NCBI GenBank assembly: GCA_944384265.1
Contig: CALWSR010000003.1
Span: 62,001-126,000 of the forward strand
DNA: 64,000 nt
Source of the DNA: an uncultured Clostridia bacterium
Lineage (GTDB): Bacteria; Bacillota; Clostridia; Lachnospirales; Anaerotignaceae
Reading direction: 5' to 3'
In this document: positions 1 through 8,643 of the stretch, in pieces
Position numbering within the stretch: the first letter of the stretch is position 1
Layout: each line of letters starts with the position of its first letter
Notes under the pieces: model-generated
Database searches by the model: none
Told to the model about the DNA's origin: nothing
What the model saw: only the letters and a program-made list of their open reading frames with translations
Translations under genes and position numbers: made by a program

Positions 1-461
1 GAGCTTAAGTCTGCGTCAATGGCCATTTGTTTACCTGGCATAGCATCCAGTGTAAATCTGGCAGCAACCTCAGCCACACGCTCGGCACCCTTTGTGATAA
101 CCAAAAATTGTACCAATACAATAATCAAAAATATAATAACACCTACAATGACATTTCCTTGCAGCACAAAGCTGCCAAATGCCTGAATCACAGCGCCTGC
201 CTCTCCCTGCTTTGTCAAAATCAAACGAGTGGAGGAAATGTTAAGCCCCAATCGGAATAATGTTGTAATCAAAAGCAAAGAGGGAAAAATAGAAAATTCC
301 AATGATTCTTTGATTTGCATAGAAATGAGCAATATAATCAAAGAAAGGGAAATATTTAATATAAACATCATATCCAGCAGCCATGCAGGCAGTGGTATAA
401 TCAATAAAAGCACTATGACAATTACGAATATGGATACAATATAATTTAAAGCATTTTTCAT
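1..461 (-). CDS. flhA: Flagellar export gate protein FlhA, N-terminal part (cut by window edge)
   Basis: FlhA is the large gate subunit of the flagellar type III export apparatus in the inner membrane. Only the first 153 codons are inside the window; the frame is open to base 1. Reading from ATG 461 gives [12 protein letters not shown] and then several hydrophobic helices. The segment [13 protein letters not shown] is typical of the FlhA/FHIPEP N-terminal membrane domain. It is the last gene of the flagellar operon visible here, 64 bases downstream of flhB, in the usual flhB-flhA order. The cytoplasmic C-terminal domain lies outside the window. Confidence 0.93.
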   Translation of the reverse strand, partial: MKNALNYIVSIFVIVIVLLLIIPLPAWLLDMMFILNISLSLIILLISMQIKESLEFSIFPSLLLITTLFRLGLNISSTRLILTKQGEAGAVIQAFGSFVLQGNVIVGVIIFLIIVLVQFLVITKGAERVAEVAARFTLDAMPGKQMAIDADLS

Positions 462-525
462 AAAAGTTCACCATTTCCCATCAAAGGTTTTATGTAAAAA
501 ATAAGACTGTAAAACAACTGAGTCA

Positions 526-1602
526 TTATTTCTTTTTTCCTGTCAAATCCTTTCCGTTGAGCTTGTATACATAAACCAGTATTTCTGCAACGGTACCATA
601 AAATTCCTCCGGTATCATATCAGAAACCTCTGTCATGACAAACAAGGCTCTGGCAACGGCTTTGTTTTCAATCACCTGTACGCCGTTTTCTTCTGCAATT
701 TTGATAATGCGCAATGCCAATTCATCCTGCCCCTTTGCTACCACAACGGGGGCCGCATCCTTTTTATTGTCATATCGCAGTGCCACAGCAAAATGTGTTG
801 GGTTTCTTAACACAACGTCTGCCTCCGGCACAGACTGCATCATTCTTGACATAGCCATTCTTCTTTGCAGCTCTCGAATTTTTCCCTTTATCTGAGGATT
901 TCCCTCTGTTTGTTTATATTCTTCTTTTACTTCCTGCTTAGACATTTTCAGCTGCTTTTCATAATCCCACCATTGATAAAAATAGTCAAAGGCAGAGATA
1001 ATCACAAAAGCAATGCTGACCTTTATGACCAAATTCATAATACAGTCTAATGTGAAAATAGAAGAAACAATCACACTTAATTTTAATGTTTTTTCAAAAT
1101 TGATTAGCTCTCCTACAAAAAAGTCATATAGTATATACATCAATATACTGATTTTTATAATCCCTTTTACCACTTCCACAATGCTTTTGGAAGAAAACAG
1201 CCTTTTAAAGCCCTGCAAAGGACTCAATCTGCTGAATTTTGGCTTCAATGCATCTGTGGAAAACAAAAGTCTGGTTTGCGCCGCTGTGGCAACAACCGCC
1301 AGCAGCACTGCAATCAATAGCAAAGGAACACAGGTCCTTACAAAAGCCACCACAATTTCCAATGTCATATCTGCTGTAAATTCCATGGTCACATCCGTTT
1401 GCGTAGCAGCATAAGCAATATATTGCAAGAAAAAAGAATGCAATGTGGCATAAATACCAGGAAACAACAGCTTCAAAGAAAAAAATGTACCAAGAAGCGA
1501 TACGACCACAACCACATCCTTACTTAAAAAGATGTTTCCTTTCTTTCTCTCGTCCCTTCGCTTCTTGGGGGTGGCTTGTTCGGTTTTTTCATCTGCCGCC
1601 AA
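526..1602 (-). CDS. flhB: Flagellar biosynthesis protein FlhB
   Basis: FlhB is the substrate-specificity switch of the flagellar type III export machine. The 358-residue length is normal. The N-terminal half holds several membrane helices, followed by a charged cytoplasmic domain with the autocleavage motif NPTH at residues 267-270, in which cleavage between Asn and Pro switches export from hook to filament proteins. The N-terminal DEKTEQATPKKRRDERKKG is the family signature. It follows fliR by 30 bases in the operon. Nothing unusual is seen. Confidence 0.97.
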   Translation of the reverse strand: MAADEKTEQATPKKRRDERKKGNIFLSKDVVVVVSLLGTFFSLKLLFPGIYATLHSFFLQYIAYAATQTDVTMEFTADMTLEIVVAFVRTCVPLLLIAVLLAVVATAAQTRLLFSTDALKPKFSRLSPLQGFKRLFSSKSIVEVVKGIIKISILMYILYDFFVGELINFEKTLKLSVIVSSIFTLDCIMNLVIKVSIAFVIISAFDYFYQWWDYEKQLKMSKQEVKEEYKQTEGNPQIKGKIRELQRRMAMSRMMQSVPEADVVLRNPTHFAVALRYDNKKDAAPVVVAKGQDELALRIIKIAEENGVQVIENKAVARALFVMTEVSDMIPEEFYGTVAEILVYVYKLNGKDLTGKKK

Positions 1603-1632
1603 CGTTGCTCCCCCCTTTTTCAGGCGTCTTTT

Positions 1633-2397
1633 TTATTGCAAAAATATGAAAAATTCTCTAAAAGCATCTATTGTACTTGGCACCAAATCCTTTATAAACT
1701 CTCCCATTGGTACAAACATCATCAGCAGTATCAATATGCCAATGAGTACCTTTGCCTGTATGTTAATGACAAATACATTAATCTGTGGTATTGTTTTCAT
1801 CAAAATACCAACACCGATTTCACACACAATTTCCGATACCAATATGGGAAAAGCAAATTGTACACTCAAAACAGTACATTCTACAAAAATATCCCATATC
1901 CTTTCATAGGCAATCTGATTCAAAACAACCTCCCCATAAGGCACTACTTCAGAGGAGGTTAATATGATGTGTATTAACGCAATATGACCATTTAAAGCAA
2001 AAAAGAACAGCATATACACAATGTTGTAAAGGGTTGCACTCATAGAAATAGAGGCATTGCTTTGGCTGTCATAAACCTTTGACATAGATAAGCCCAGCTG
2101 CATATCTATGATTTCCCCGGCAGATATAATCACATACAAAAATAAGCTGATGATAAATCCTACAATATAGCCTACCCCAAACTCTTTTAAAAGCAGTATG
2201 CCATATTCCATAATGGTATTGGGCTGCTGCACCGCACCATCATGAAAGCTTGCTATGATAATGGTCAAAGACATAATGATGCCGGCTTTTACCACTGCCG
2301 GTATATTGCGTCGTCCTAATATGGGATTAAATAATACCATCCCTGACATCCTCATCAATACCAATGTAAAAAACATAAAACGATTCGGTTCTATCAT
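1633..2397 (-). CDS. fliR: Flagellar biosynthetic protein FliR
   Basis: FliR is a polytopic membrane component of the export gate and assembles with FliP and FliQ at the centre of the basal body. The 254-residue protein is almost entirely hydrophobic with about six predicted helices, and has the family-typical stretch RMSGMVLFNPILGRRNIP near the N-terminus. It lies between fliQ and flhB, the conserved order in Firmicutes. Confidence 0.95.
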   Translation of the reverse strand: MIEPNRFMFFTLVLMRMSGMVLFNPILGRRNIPAVVKAGIIMSLTIIIASFHDGAVQQPNTIMEYGILLLKEFGVGYIVGFIISLFLYVIISAGEIIDMQLGLSMSKVYDSQSNASISMSATLYNIVYMLFFFALNGHIALIHIILTSSEVVPYGEVVLNQIAYERIWDIFVECTVLSVQFAFPILVSEIVCEIGVGILMKTIPQINVFVINIQAKVLIGILILLMMFVPMGEFIKDLVPSTIDAFREFFIFLQ

Positions 2398-2421
2398 GAC
2401 TGAAAAACCCTGCCTTTATTT

Positions 2422-2682
2422 TTATTCCAGCATCATATGAAACAGCAAAACAGTGTAGTCCTGCAATGTTTCCAACATCCAGCTGCCACTCATCAAACAA
2501 AGTGCTACAATCAATATCAGCTTTGGCACAAATGTAATGGTTTGTTCATGGATTTGGGTCGCTGCCTGTATAATAGAAATCAAAATGCCCAAAAACATAC
2601 TCAGCAGTAATATAGGTGCCGCCAGCTTTACCCCCACAACAAGGGCCGACTGCATAATAGACATCACTTCTGAATTTGTCAT
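2422..2682 (-). CDS. fliQ: Flagellar biosynthetic protein FliQ
   Basis: Small export-gate subunit with two membrane helices. The 86-residue length and the segment LGILISIIQAATQIHEQT are typical of FliQ, whose hairpin packs around the FliP-FliR helical gate. It starts 17 bases after the fliP stop and ends 24 bases before fliR, consistent with tight co-translation. Confidence 0.95.
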   Translation of the reverse strand: MTNSEVMSIMQSALVVGVKLAAPILLLSMFLGILISIIQAATQIHEQTITFVPKLILIVALCLMSGSWMLETLQDYTVLLFHMMLE

Positions 2683-2699
2683 AAACCTTGCCCTCCTGA

Positions 2700-3377
2700 C
2701 TAATTAAAACTGGAAACAAATGTTGAAAACAATAGCTGCCAACCGTTTACTGTGATAAAAAGCAGTATCTTAAAGGGCAGTGATATGGTCGCCGGAGGCA
2801 GCATAATCATACCCATAGACATCAGTGTGGAAGAAACTACAATATCAATCAGCAAAAACGGTATAAACAGCAAAAAGCCCATTGTAAAAGCCCTTTGCAG
2901 CTCACTTGTCATAAATGCCGGTATCACAACCCTCATGGGCAAATCAGTGACCTGCTGCTCCAAATTTTCTGGCAGCTGCATATCCGCAAAATCTAAATAG
3001 AGATTTAACGAATCAATTTTTGTATTTTTGAGCATAAATTCCTTTATGGGTATGCTTGCCCTCTCTAAAGCCTCCGCCTGGGTAATCTCCTCATTTTTAT
3101 AGGGCGTATAAGCCGTTTGGTTAATCTCATCCATAACAGGTGTCATGATAAAAAGTGTCAAAAACAGAGAAAGCCCTATCAATACAGAGTTCGGCGGTGT
3201 CCCCTGCAATCCGATTGCGTTTCGCAAAAAGGAAAGCACAACGATAATTCTTGTAAACGCTGTTATCATCACCAATATGGATGGCATTAATGTAACAACT
3301 GTCAGCATAAACAGAATTTCCAAAGTCTGGATACTATCTCCATTGACATTGATTAATGCATCTGTCATGTTAAACAC
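2700..3377 (-). CDS. fliP: Flagellar biosynthetic protein FliP
   Basis: FliP forms the core helical pore of the flagellar export gate. The 225-residue protein has the conserved LTRIIVVLSFLRNAIG-like segment (here FTRIIVVLSFLRNAIG) and the C-terminal block GMIMLPPATISLPFKILLF, both family hallmarks. The N-terminus lacks the long cleaved signal peptide found in some proteobacterial FliP proteins. Order is fliO-fliP-fliQ. Confidence 0.96.
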   Translation of the reverse strand: MFNMTDALINVNGDSIQTLEILFMLTVVTLMPSILVMITAFTRIIVVLSFLRNAIGLQGTPPNSVLIGLSLFLTLFIMTPVMDEINQTAYTPYKNEEITQAEALERASIPIKEFMLKNTKIDSLNLYLDFADMQLPENLEQQVTDLPMRVVIPAFMTSELQRAFTMGFLLFIPFLLIDIVVSSTLMSMGMIMLPPATISLPFKILLFITVNGWQLLFSTFVSSFN

Positions 3378-3392
3378 CTCTAAAAACTGTTT

Positions 3393-3776
3393 TTATTTTT
3401 TTGTTTTCCATTTGTCAAACAGCATATTTTGAAATAAACCACCGCCGTTTTCCATACCATCTTCTTTTTTTTCCAAAACAATATCCTCTTTGGAAAGCTC
3501 CGCCAAGCATACCATGCCTGACGGCGTGTTGCCAATGAGAAAATATCTTTTGTTTACCTGTATAATATCAATAGAGCGGTCTGTTCCTACAGCCGCTCTG
3601 TCCAGTAGCTTTATGCTTTGTGCTCTGTTGTTCATTTTTAAGGAGCTTCTGGCAACAAATTTACTGAACAAATAACTTAAATACAATATCAATAGTATTA
3701 CAACAATCAGGGTTGCCAGCATAGGCAGTGTCTCTGTTAAAATACCACTCATTCCCCTCTTAACATTAACCAACAA
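3393..3776 (-). CDS. fliO: Flagellar biosynthetic protein FliO (FliZ-type)
   Basis: A 127-residue membrane protein with one helix near residues 18-36 followed by a small basic cytoplasmic domain (LLDRAAVGTDRSIDIIQVNKRYFLIGNTPSG), matching the FliO/FliZ family that stabilises FliP during gate assembly. The longest frame begins at a TTG that overlaps the cheY stop by a few bases; an in-frame ATG at 3752 is an alternative start but has a poorly spaced ribosome site. Identity rests on topology, the C-terminal motif and position directly before fliP. Confidence 0.85.
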   Translation of the reverse strand: MLVNVKRGMSGILTETLPMLATLIVVILLILYLSYLFSKFVARSSLKMNNRAQSIKLLDRAAVGTDRSIDIIQVNKRYFLIGNTPSGMVCLAELSKEDIVLEKKEDGMENGGGLFQNMLFDKWKTKK

Positions 3777-4125
3777 TGGTGGTTACTGTTTTTAAAATTC
3801 TATCCGGTTTGAAAGGTTTTACAATAAAGTCCTTTGCTCCTGATTTAATTGCTTCAATAACCATTGCCTCCTGCCCCATAGCAGAACACATCACCACATT
3901 TGCATCTGCGTGCTTTGCTTTGATGGTTTTTAAAGCCTCCAAGCCATCCATGTTTGGCATTGTAATGTCCATAATCACCAAATCAGGACTTACCTCTTCA
4001 TACTTATCCACAGCCTGCGCACCGTCTGCTGCCTCATATAAATCTGTATAGCCATTTTTAGTCAGTACATCCTTTAACATCATTCTCATAAAAGCTGCAT
4101 CATCAACTAACAAAATCTTAGCCAT
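3766..4125 (-). CDS. cheY: Chemotaxis response regulator CheY
   Basis: A single-domain receiver of 119 residues. Acidic pocket Asp8-Asp9, phospho-acceptor Asp53 (DLVIMDITMPNMDG), Ser81 at the switch position and Lys103 (FIVKPFKPDRI) are all present. Phosphorylated CheY binds the flagellar switch and controls rotation. It sits between fliY, which encodes a switch protein with CheY-P phosphatase centres, and fliO, the Bacillus/Clostridium arrangement. No output domain is present. Confidence 0.96.
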   Translation of the reverse strand: MAKILLVDDAAFMRMMLKDVLTKNGYTDLYEAADGAQAVDKYEEVSPDLVIMDITMPNMDGLEALKTIKAKHADANVVMCSAMGQEAMVIEAIKSGAKDFIVKPFKPDRILKTVTTIVG

Positions 4126-4226
4126 TTTACCATACCTTTCCTTTTTACAAATATTTTTATTGTATTTCTTTATTAATTATCAGCCGTATAAAAGCATATT
4201 GTTTTTACACAGCATAACTAACCCTT

Positions 4227-5546
4227 TTATTTTCCAAGACCCTTTATCAAATCTTGCTTTTTGATAATTTCTGTGATACGAATGCCGAAATTATCATCTA
4301 CCACTACTACATCGCCCTTTGCCACACATTGACCGTTTACAAACAAGTCAACCTGCTCTCCTGCCAGCTTATCCAGCACAACAAGAGACCCCTGTGTCAA
4401 TTCCAGTATCTCTCGCACCAGCTTTTTGGTTCTGCCAATTTCAACAGAAACCTCCAAAGGCACACCAAGAATCATATTCAGGTTTTCTACCTGCTCTTCT
4501 CCCATGTTTTCCTTTGCCGCTTTCAAATTGTCCACAGGCAAAGGCTGCACATTGATTACCTTTGGCTCCTGCTGGGGCTGTTGCTGCTGCATCATCATTT
4601 GCTGCATCATCTGCTGCATCATTTGTTGCTGCTGCTGCATCATTTGCTGCATCATATCCGGTGCCATGGCAGGCTGCTGGGGCATCATTGGAGTGGGCTG
4701 TGGTGCAGCTGTTGTCATGCCTCCCATCAGCTTGTTGATTTCCTCCTGAGACATGGTGCCTCCGCCGGAAGCTGGCGCAGGCTGCGGCGCCGGTTGTGGT
4801 GTGGCAGATGCCATGCCTCCCATCAGCTTTTCAATTTCTGCCTGAGACATGGTGCCTCCGGAGCCTTCTGCTGCCGGCTGGCTGTTTTTTTGTGTTTCTT
4901 CTTTTGACAATACTGTACTGCTGCTATCTTCTGCTGCCTCTTCTCCATCTTCTATGGGCACACCAAATGCAGCAACCAATTTCTTTGCCAAATGAACCGG
5001 CATCATGTTCATAAATTCACTTTCCACAGTATCCTCAATCTTTAAATCAAAGCTGATGATTACCATTTTTTCGTCGCCTTGAAAACGCTCTTTTTTAAAG
5101 TTTTCTACATCCTCAATGGGAAAGGAAATGGGCGTGGAAATATCCACCACTTCTCCTAAAAACTCAGAAAGCGCTGTGGCAGAAGCCCCCATCATCATAT
5201 TCATGACTTCACAAATCGCACTCAGGTTTAAATCGCTTAATTCAAACTCCTCATCGGGAATTTCTGTCATCATCAATATTTCTACAATGGCTTTGACATC
5301 GCTTCTTTTCAGAAGCATCACATTTGTTCCTTTTAAGCCTGCAACATATGTAATTTCTACTCCAATGGCAGGCTCTAAATTTGTAAATTCAAATTCCTCA
5401 GCAGTTAGAACCTTTACTCTAGGTGTCGTAATATCAACTCGTCTACTGAGCATACTCGATACTGCCGTGGCAGATGCCCCTAAACTGATATTTAGTATTT
5501 CACCTATGGCATCTATCTCTAATGGACTAAAACGATCTGAACTCAT
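4227..5546 (-). CDS. fliY: Flagellar switch phosphatase/C-ring protein FliY (FliN fusion)
   Basis: 439 residues. The N-terminal CheC-like region has two D/S-x3-E-x2-N phosphatase centres (Asp12-Glu16-Asn19 and Ser109-Glu113-Asn116), which in the family dephosphorylate CheY-P. The C-terminal part (about 355-432) is a SpoA/FliN domain of the C-ring. Between them lies a long low-complexity linker with two copies of a TMSQ-E-I-KLMGGM peptide (about 232-245 and 264-277) and a Met/Gln-rich run (about 297-326). The linker copies resemble the SQxEIDALL CheY-binding peptide of FliM. It follows fliM by 26 bases. Confidence 0.94.
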   Translation of the reverse strand: MSSDRFSPLEIDAIGEILNISLGASATAVSSMLSRRVDITTPRVKVLTAEEFEFTNLEPAIGVEITYVAGLKGTNVMLLKRSDVKAIVEILMMTEIPDEEFELSDLNLSAICEVMNMMMGASATALSEFLGEVVDISTPISFPIEDVENFKKERFQGDEKMVIISFDLKIEDTVESEFMNMMPVHLAKKLVAAFGVPIEDGEEAAEDSSSTVLSKEETQKNSQPAAEGSGGTMSQAEIEKLMGGMASATPQPAPQPAPASGGGTMSQEEINKLMGGMTTAAPQPTPMMPQQPAMAPDMMQQMMQQQQQMMQQMMQQMMMQQQQPQQEPKVINVQPLPVDNLKAAKENMGEEQVENLNMILGVPLEVSVEIGRTKKLVREILELTQGSLVVLDKLAGEQVDLFVNGQCVAKGDVVVVDDNFGIRITEIIKKQDLIKGLGK

Positions 5547-5572
5547 CCTTTTCTCGCTCCTTCAATAAATCA

Positions 5573-6580
5573 TTATTCTTCATATACCCCACTGATTTTT
5601 ACTGCCATGTTTTTATTTTGCACACCAAGCTTTCCTTTAAACCATGGCTGTTCTTCAATATAGAGATAGACTTCAGAATCTTTTGGTTTATTCAGATTAA
5701 TCACATCCCCAACGTGTAAATTATAAATATCATTTAAATTCACTTGGGCTTGACCAAGTTCTGCTTTGATCTCCAAAGTGGAACTTCTAATGCATTCCAT
5801 AATCTCCTCGGCGGTATCTTCAATGGTGCCTTTTCCTCTGTTTACATTGTTGTTTCTGCTGTCAATCAAATCAAAAGCAACACTCAAATGTGTTCCAGGA
5901 ATACAGATATTCATCTGTCCTGTTATTTTGCCGATTTTTATATTTAAAACGACGATGACAATCGTTTCATCCATACCAATTGTTTGCATCATATTGCTGG
6001 CTCTTTCAATTTTTTGTATGCTAAAACCTACATCATCTAAATAATTTACCCATCCGTCTTTCATGATGCGTATAAAGCGTTCCATAATATCTTGATATAA
6101 TGCCAATTCCAAATCTGTATATTTATATTCAAGAGATACATTTGGCTCTTCCTCTCCGGAGCCGCCCATCATTCTATCAATCATCAGCAGCATAACCTCT
6201 GTGTTGATGTGCGCAATGGTGGGAATTTCATCCATTTCCTCTTCGGCATCTGCCAAATGGACATCCAGCAGCGTCAATACGTCATTTTCTCCCAAAGCAT
6301 TGTTAAATTCATAAAAACGCTGTTCCTCTACGTTGATGACCTCTATTTCACTGCTCATACGCAGCAAACCATTGATTCTGGCATTTAAAAGCCTTGCATA
6401 ATTTTCATAAATATTATTTAACATTTTCAGCTTATCTTTTGTAAACTTTTTAGGACTGTAAAAGTCATATTTGCGATACTGCTTTTCTGGGGTTTCTTCC
6501 TTTTTTTCTTCCTCAAAGCTGCCGTTTGCTACGGAATTGAGCAGCGCATCAATTTGACTTTGAGTTAAAACCTCTGCCAT
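5573..6580 (-). CDS. fliM: Flagellar motor switch protein FliM
   Basis: FliM is the middle C-ring protein that receives CheY-P and sets rotation direction. 335 residues, the usual length. The N-terminal CheY-binding peptide is TQSQIDALL (residues 6-14), followed by the CheC-like middle domain and a C-terminal SpoA domain (about 255-330). It lies 23 bases downstream of motB; fliL, often found just before fliM, is not present in that gap. Confidence 0.96.
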   Translation of the reverse strand: MAEVLTQSQIDALLNSVANGSFEEEKKEETPEKQYRKYDFYSPKKFTKDKLKMLNNIYENYARLLNARINGLLRMSSEIEVINVEEQRFYEFNNALGENDVLTLLDVHLADAEEEMDEIPTIAHINTEVMLLMIDRMMGGSGEEEPNVSLEYKYTDLELALYQDIMERFIRIMKDGWVNYLDDVGFSIQKIERASNMMQTIGMDETIVIVVLNIKIGKITGQMNICIPGTHLSVAFDLIDSRNNNVNRGKGTIEDTAEEIMECIRSSTLEIKAELGQAQVNLNDIYNLHVGDVINLNKPKDSEVYLYIEEQPWFKGKLGVQNKNMAVKISGVYEE

Positions 6581-6603
6581 TTACCCATTCCCCCCTCTCT
6601 TTT

Positions 6604-7416
6604 TCACTGTTCTCTTGCTGCCTCATGCTCTTGCAGTATGGTGTCTGTCTTCACCACTTCCGATTCAGCATAATATTCTTCCAAGCTTCTTTCTACACCA
6701 TCTGTTTGGGTAATCAATATTTCAACCCTTCTGTTTTTCGCTCTGTCCTCAGCCGTATCAAACTTACTGATGGGTCTAAACTGTCCATATCCTGATGATA
6801 CCAGCTTGGTAGGGTCAATAAAATTTTTTCCCTGCAAATATAACAATACCTCAGTTGCTCTGTTTGAAGATAAAAATCTATCGCTGACCGGCTCGTTTGG
6901 TATATCCGGTCTGGCCTGAGAGGTATGTCCCAATACAGATATTTCTTTTATCTCATCCACCACGCCATTGAGTGCGCCAACCAGCACATCCAGTGTTGCT
7001 TTGCCTTCATCCTTTAACACATAGCTGTCGCCGTCAAAAAATATGTTGTTTCGAAATGTAATGAATGTAAAGCCGTCGCCTTTAGAAACCTCTATATCAT
7101 TTTGCAAATTATTTGCTTCTATATATTGAGATAAAGTGTAATAAAATTCTTCAAAATCATCTATCACTTCATCTGACGGTGCGCCCCCCTCCAAGGACTT
7201 ATCCCCTGCCTCTGCTTTGGAGCTGATAACCACCTGTGAGGTTTCTGTTGCCGCATCCGGATTAAATGTTTTTACCAGGATTTCAAATTTTTGTGCATTG
7301 ATATCTGACATAGAATACAATAGTACAAAAAAGCATAATACCAGTGTAATCATGTCGCCATATGTATCCATCCAGTTAGCGCCGCCGCCACTGTCGCTTT
7401 TTTTCCTCCTGCCCAT
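6604..7416 (-). CDS. motB: Flagellar motor stator protein MotB
   Basis: MotB anchors the stator to peptidoglycan and carries the ion-binding aspartate. The 270-residue protein has a short basic N-terminus, one membrane helix starting near Asp21 (YGDMITLVLCFFVLLYSMS) and an OmpA-like peptidoglycan-binding domain in the C-terminal half (SSGYGQFRPI and NRRVEILI motifs). It follows motA by 77 bases. Confidence 0.95.
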   Translation of the reverse strand: MGRRKKSDSGGGANWMDTYGDMITLVLCFFVLLYSMSDINAQKFEILVKTFNPDAATETSQVVISSKAEAGDKSLEGGAPSDEVIDDFEEFYYTLSQYIEANNLQNDIEVSKGDGFTFITFRNNIFFDGDSYVLKDEGKATLDVLVGALNGVVDEIKEISVLGHTSQARPDIPNEPVSDRFLSSNRATEVLLYLQGKNFIDPTKLVSSGYGQFRPISKFDTAEDRAKNRRVEILITQTDGVERSLEEYYAESEVVKTDTILQEHEAAREQ

Positions 7417-7493
7417 TATAACACCTGTCCTCTAATTAATCTATTTAAAATTGATATTTTCTTCTCTTCCTTTTTCTGCTATTTCATTTTGAC

Positions 7494-8315
7494 TCATTCG
7501 CCACTGTCTTCATTTGCCAAATCTCTTTGCTTTTGTCTGAGGAAGGAAATCAACTTTTCTTTCAAAAATTTAGGGTTTTCACCTGCTTGTATGGATAAAA
7601 CGCCTTCTATGATAATTGTTTTGCACAATTCCTCTTCTGAATGTCGCACTCTCAATTTTGTCGCAATTGGGTTAAATATCAAATGGGCCATCAAACAACC
7701 ATAAAATGTTGTTATCAATGCAACAGCCATACCTGCACCAAGGCTGTTTGCGCCCTCCCCTGCCGAGCTTAAATCCATACTTTTTAACATATTTATCAAA
7801 CCAACCAATGTACCAATCATACCAAAGGCTGGCGCTGTTGCAGAAGCCTTATCATACATCCCGGCGGTATCGTCATGCCGTGCCGCCAAGTTATCCAAAT
7901 CATTGTTGAGCATTTCTCTGACTCTGTCTGCATCGGTTGCATCCACAATCAGCATCAGGCTTTGTTTAAAAAAAGGGTCATCCAGCTGATTTGCCTTTTC
8001 TTCCAGTGCCAAAAGACCGTTTCTTCTTGCAATCTGCGCAAACTCTACCAATGTATCAATATATTCCATGGGATTAAATTTGTTTCCATTCATAATAATT
8101 TTAAAATGGTTCGGTATTTCTTTTAAATATGTTGCCGGATAGTTTGCCACAATCGCAGCAATTGTACCGCCAATAACAATAATGGCACTTGGCGCATCCA
8201 AGAAATTGACTACATTGCCAATCACATACGAAATGCCATTACTTGTATCAAGAGCAATACCATTTATAATCAATCCAAGTCCTACTAAAAAACCAATAAT
8301 TGTCGTTAAGTCCAT
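7494..8315 (-). CDS. motA: Flagellar motor stator protein MotA
   Basis: MotA forms the ring around MotB in the stator and couples ion flow to torque on FliG. 273 residues with four hydrophobic segments: two near the N-terminus and two after the large cytoplasmic loop. The conserved region ATAPAFGMIGTLVGLINML is present. Located directly upstream of motB in the operon. Confidence 0.96.
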   Translation of the reverse strand: MDLTTIIGFLVGLGLIINGIALDTSNGISYVIGNVVNFLDAPSAIIVIGGTIAAIVANYPATYLKEIPNHFKIIMNGNKFNPMEYIDTLVEFAQIARRNGLLALEEKANQLDDPFFKQSLMLIVDATDADRVREMLNNDLDNLAARHDDTAGMYDKASATAPAFGMIGTLVGLINMLKSMDLSSAGEGANSLGAGMAVALITTFYGCLMAHLIFNPIATKLRVRHSEEELCKTIIIEGVLSIQAGENPKFLKEKLISFLRQKQRDLANEDSGE

Positions 8316-8346
8316 AACACGCCTCCGCCAATTCCTTTTTTACCGC

Positions 8347-8577
8347 TTACCACATACCTTCTCCATTATTTTGCTCTATGGTCAGTTTTTGGTGCCAGTT
8401 ATAAATCTTTGCATTATAATCAATGATTTTTTCTACAATTTCATCTGCACTTTCCCTTACTACAAAATAATCCTTGTTCATCATAATAATTTTGCTTTCC
8501 GGAATCAATTCGATTCTTTCAATTTGTCCGCAGTTGATAATAAATTGCTCCTTGTTTAATTTTGTAAGCCTAATCAA
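8347..8577 (-). CDS. flbD: Flagellar protein FlbD
   Basis: A small (76-residue) protein of the FlbD/SwrD family, which in Bacillus supports stator torque. The characteristic opening is LIRLTKLNKEQFIIN. The frame extends upstream to 8634, but the family alignment and a strong ribosome site (AAAGGGGGG, 6 bases before) favour a TTG start at 8577. It lies between flgE and motA, which fits a role with the stator. Confidence 0.85.
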   Translation of the reverse strand: MIRLTKLNKEQFIINCGQIERIELIPESKIIMMNKDYFVVRESADEIVEKIIDYNAKIYNWHQKLTIEQNNGEGMW

Positions 8578-8643
8578 AAATAGCCCCCCTTTATGATTAC
8601 ATATAGCCGGAGCAGCAAAAAACTGCTCCAGCATTTTTTCAAA

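Noticed and set aside
4254-4907. 217-codon plus-strand frame with His/Leu runs
   Set aside because: Antisense to the Met/Gln-rich linker of fliY; the runs come from the repeated codons.
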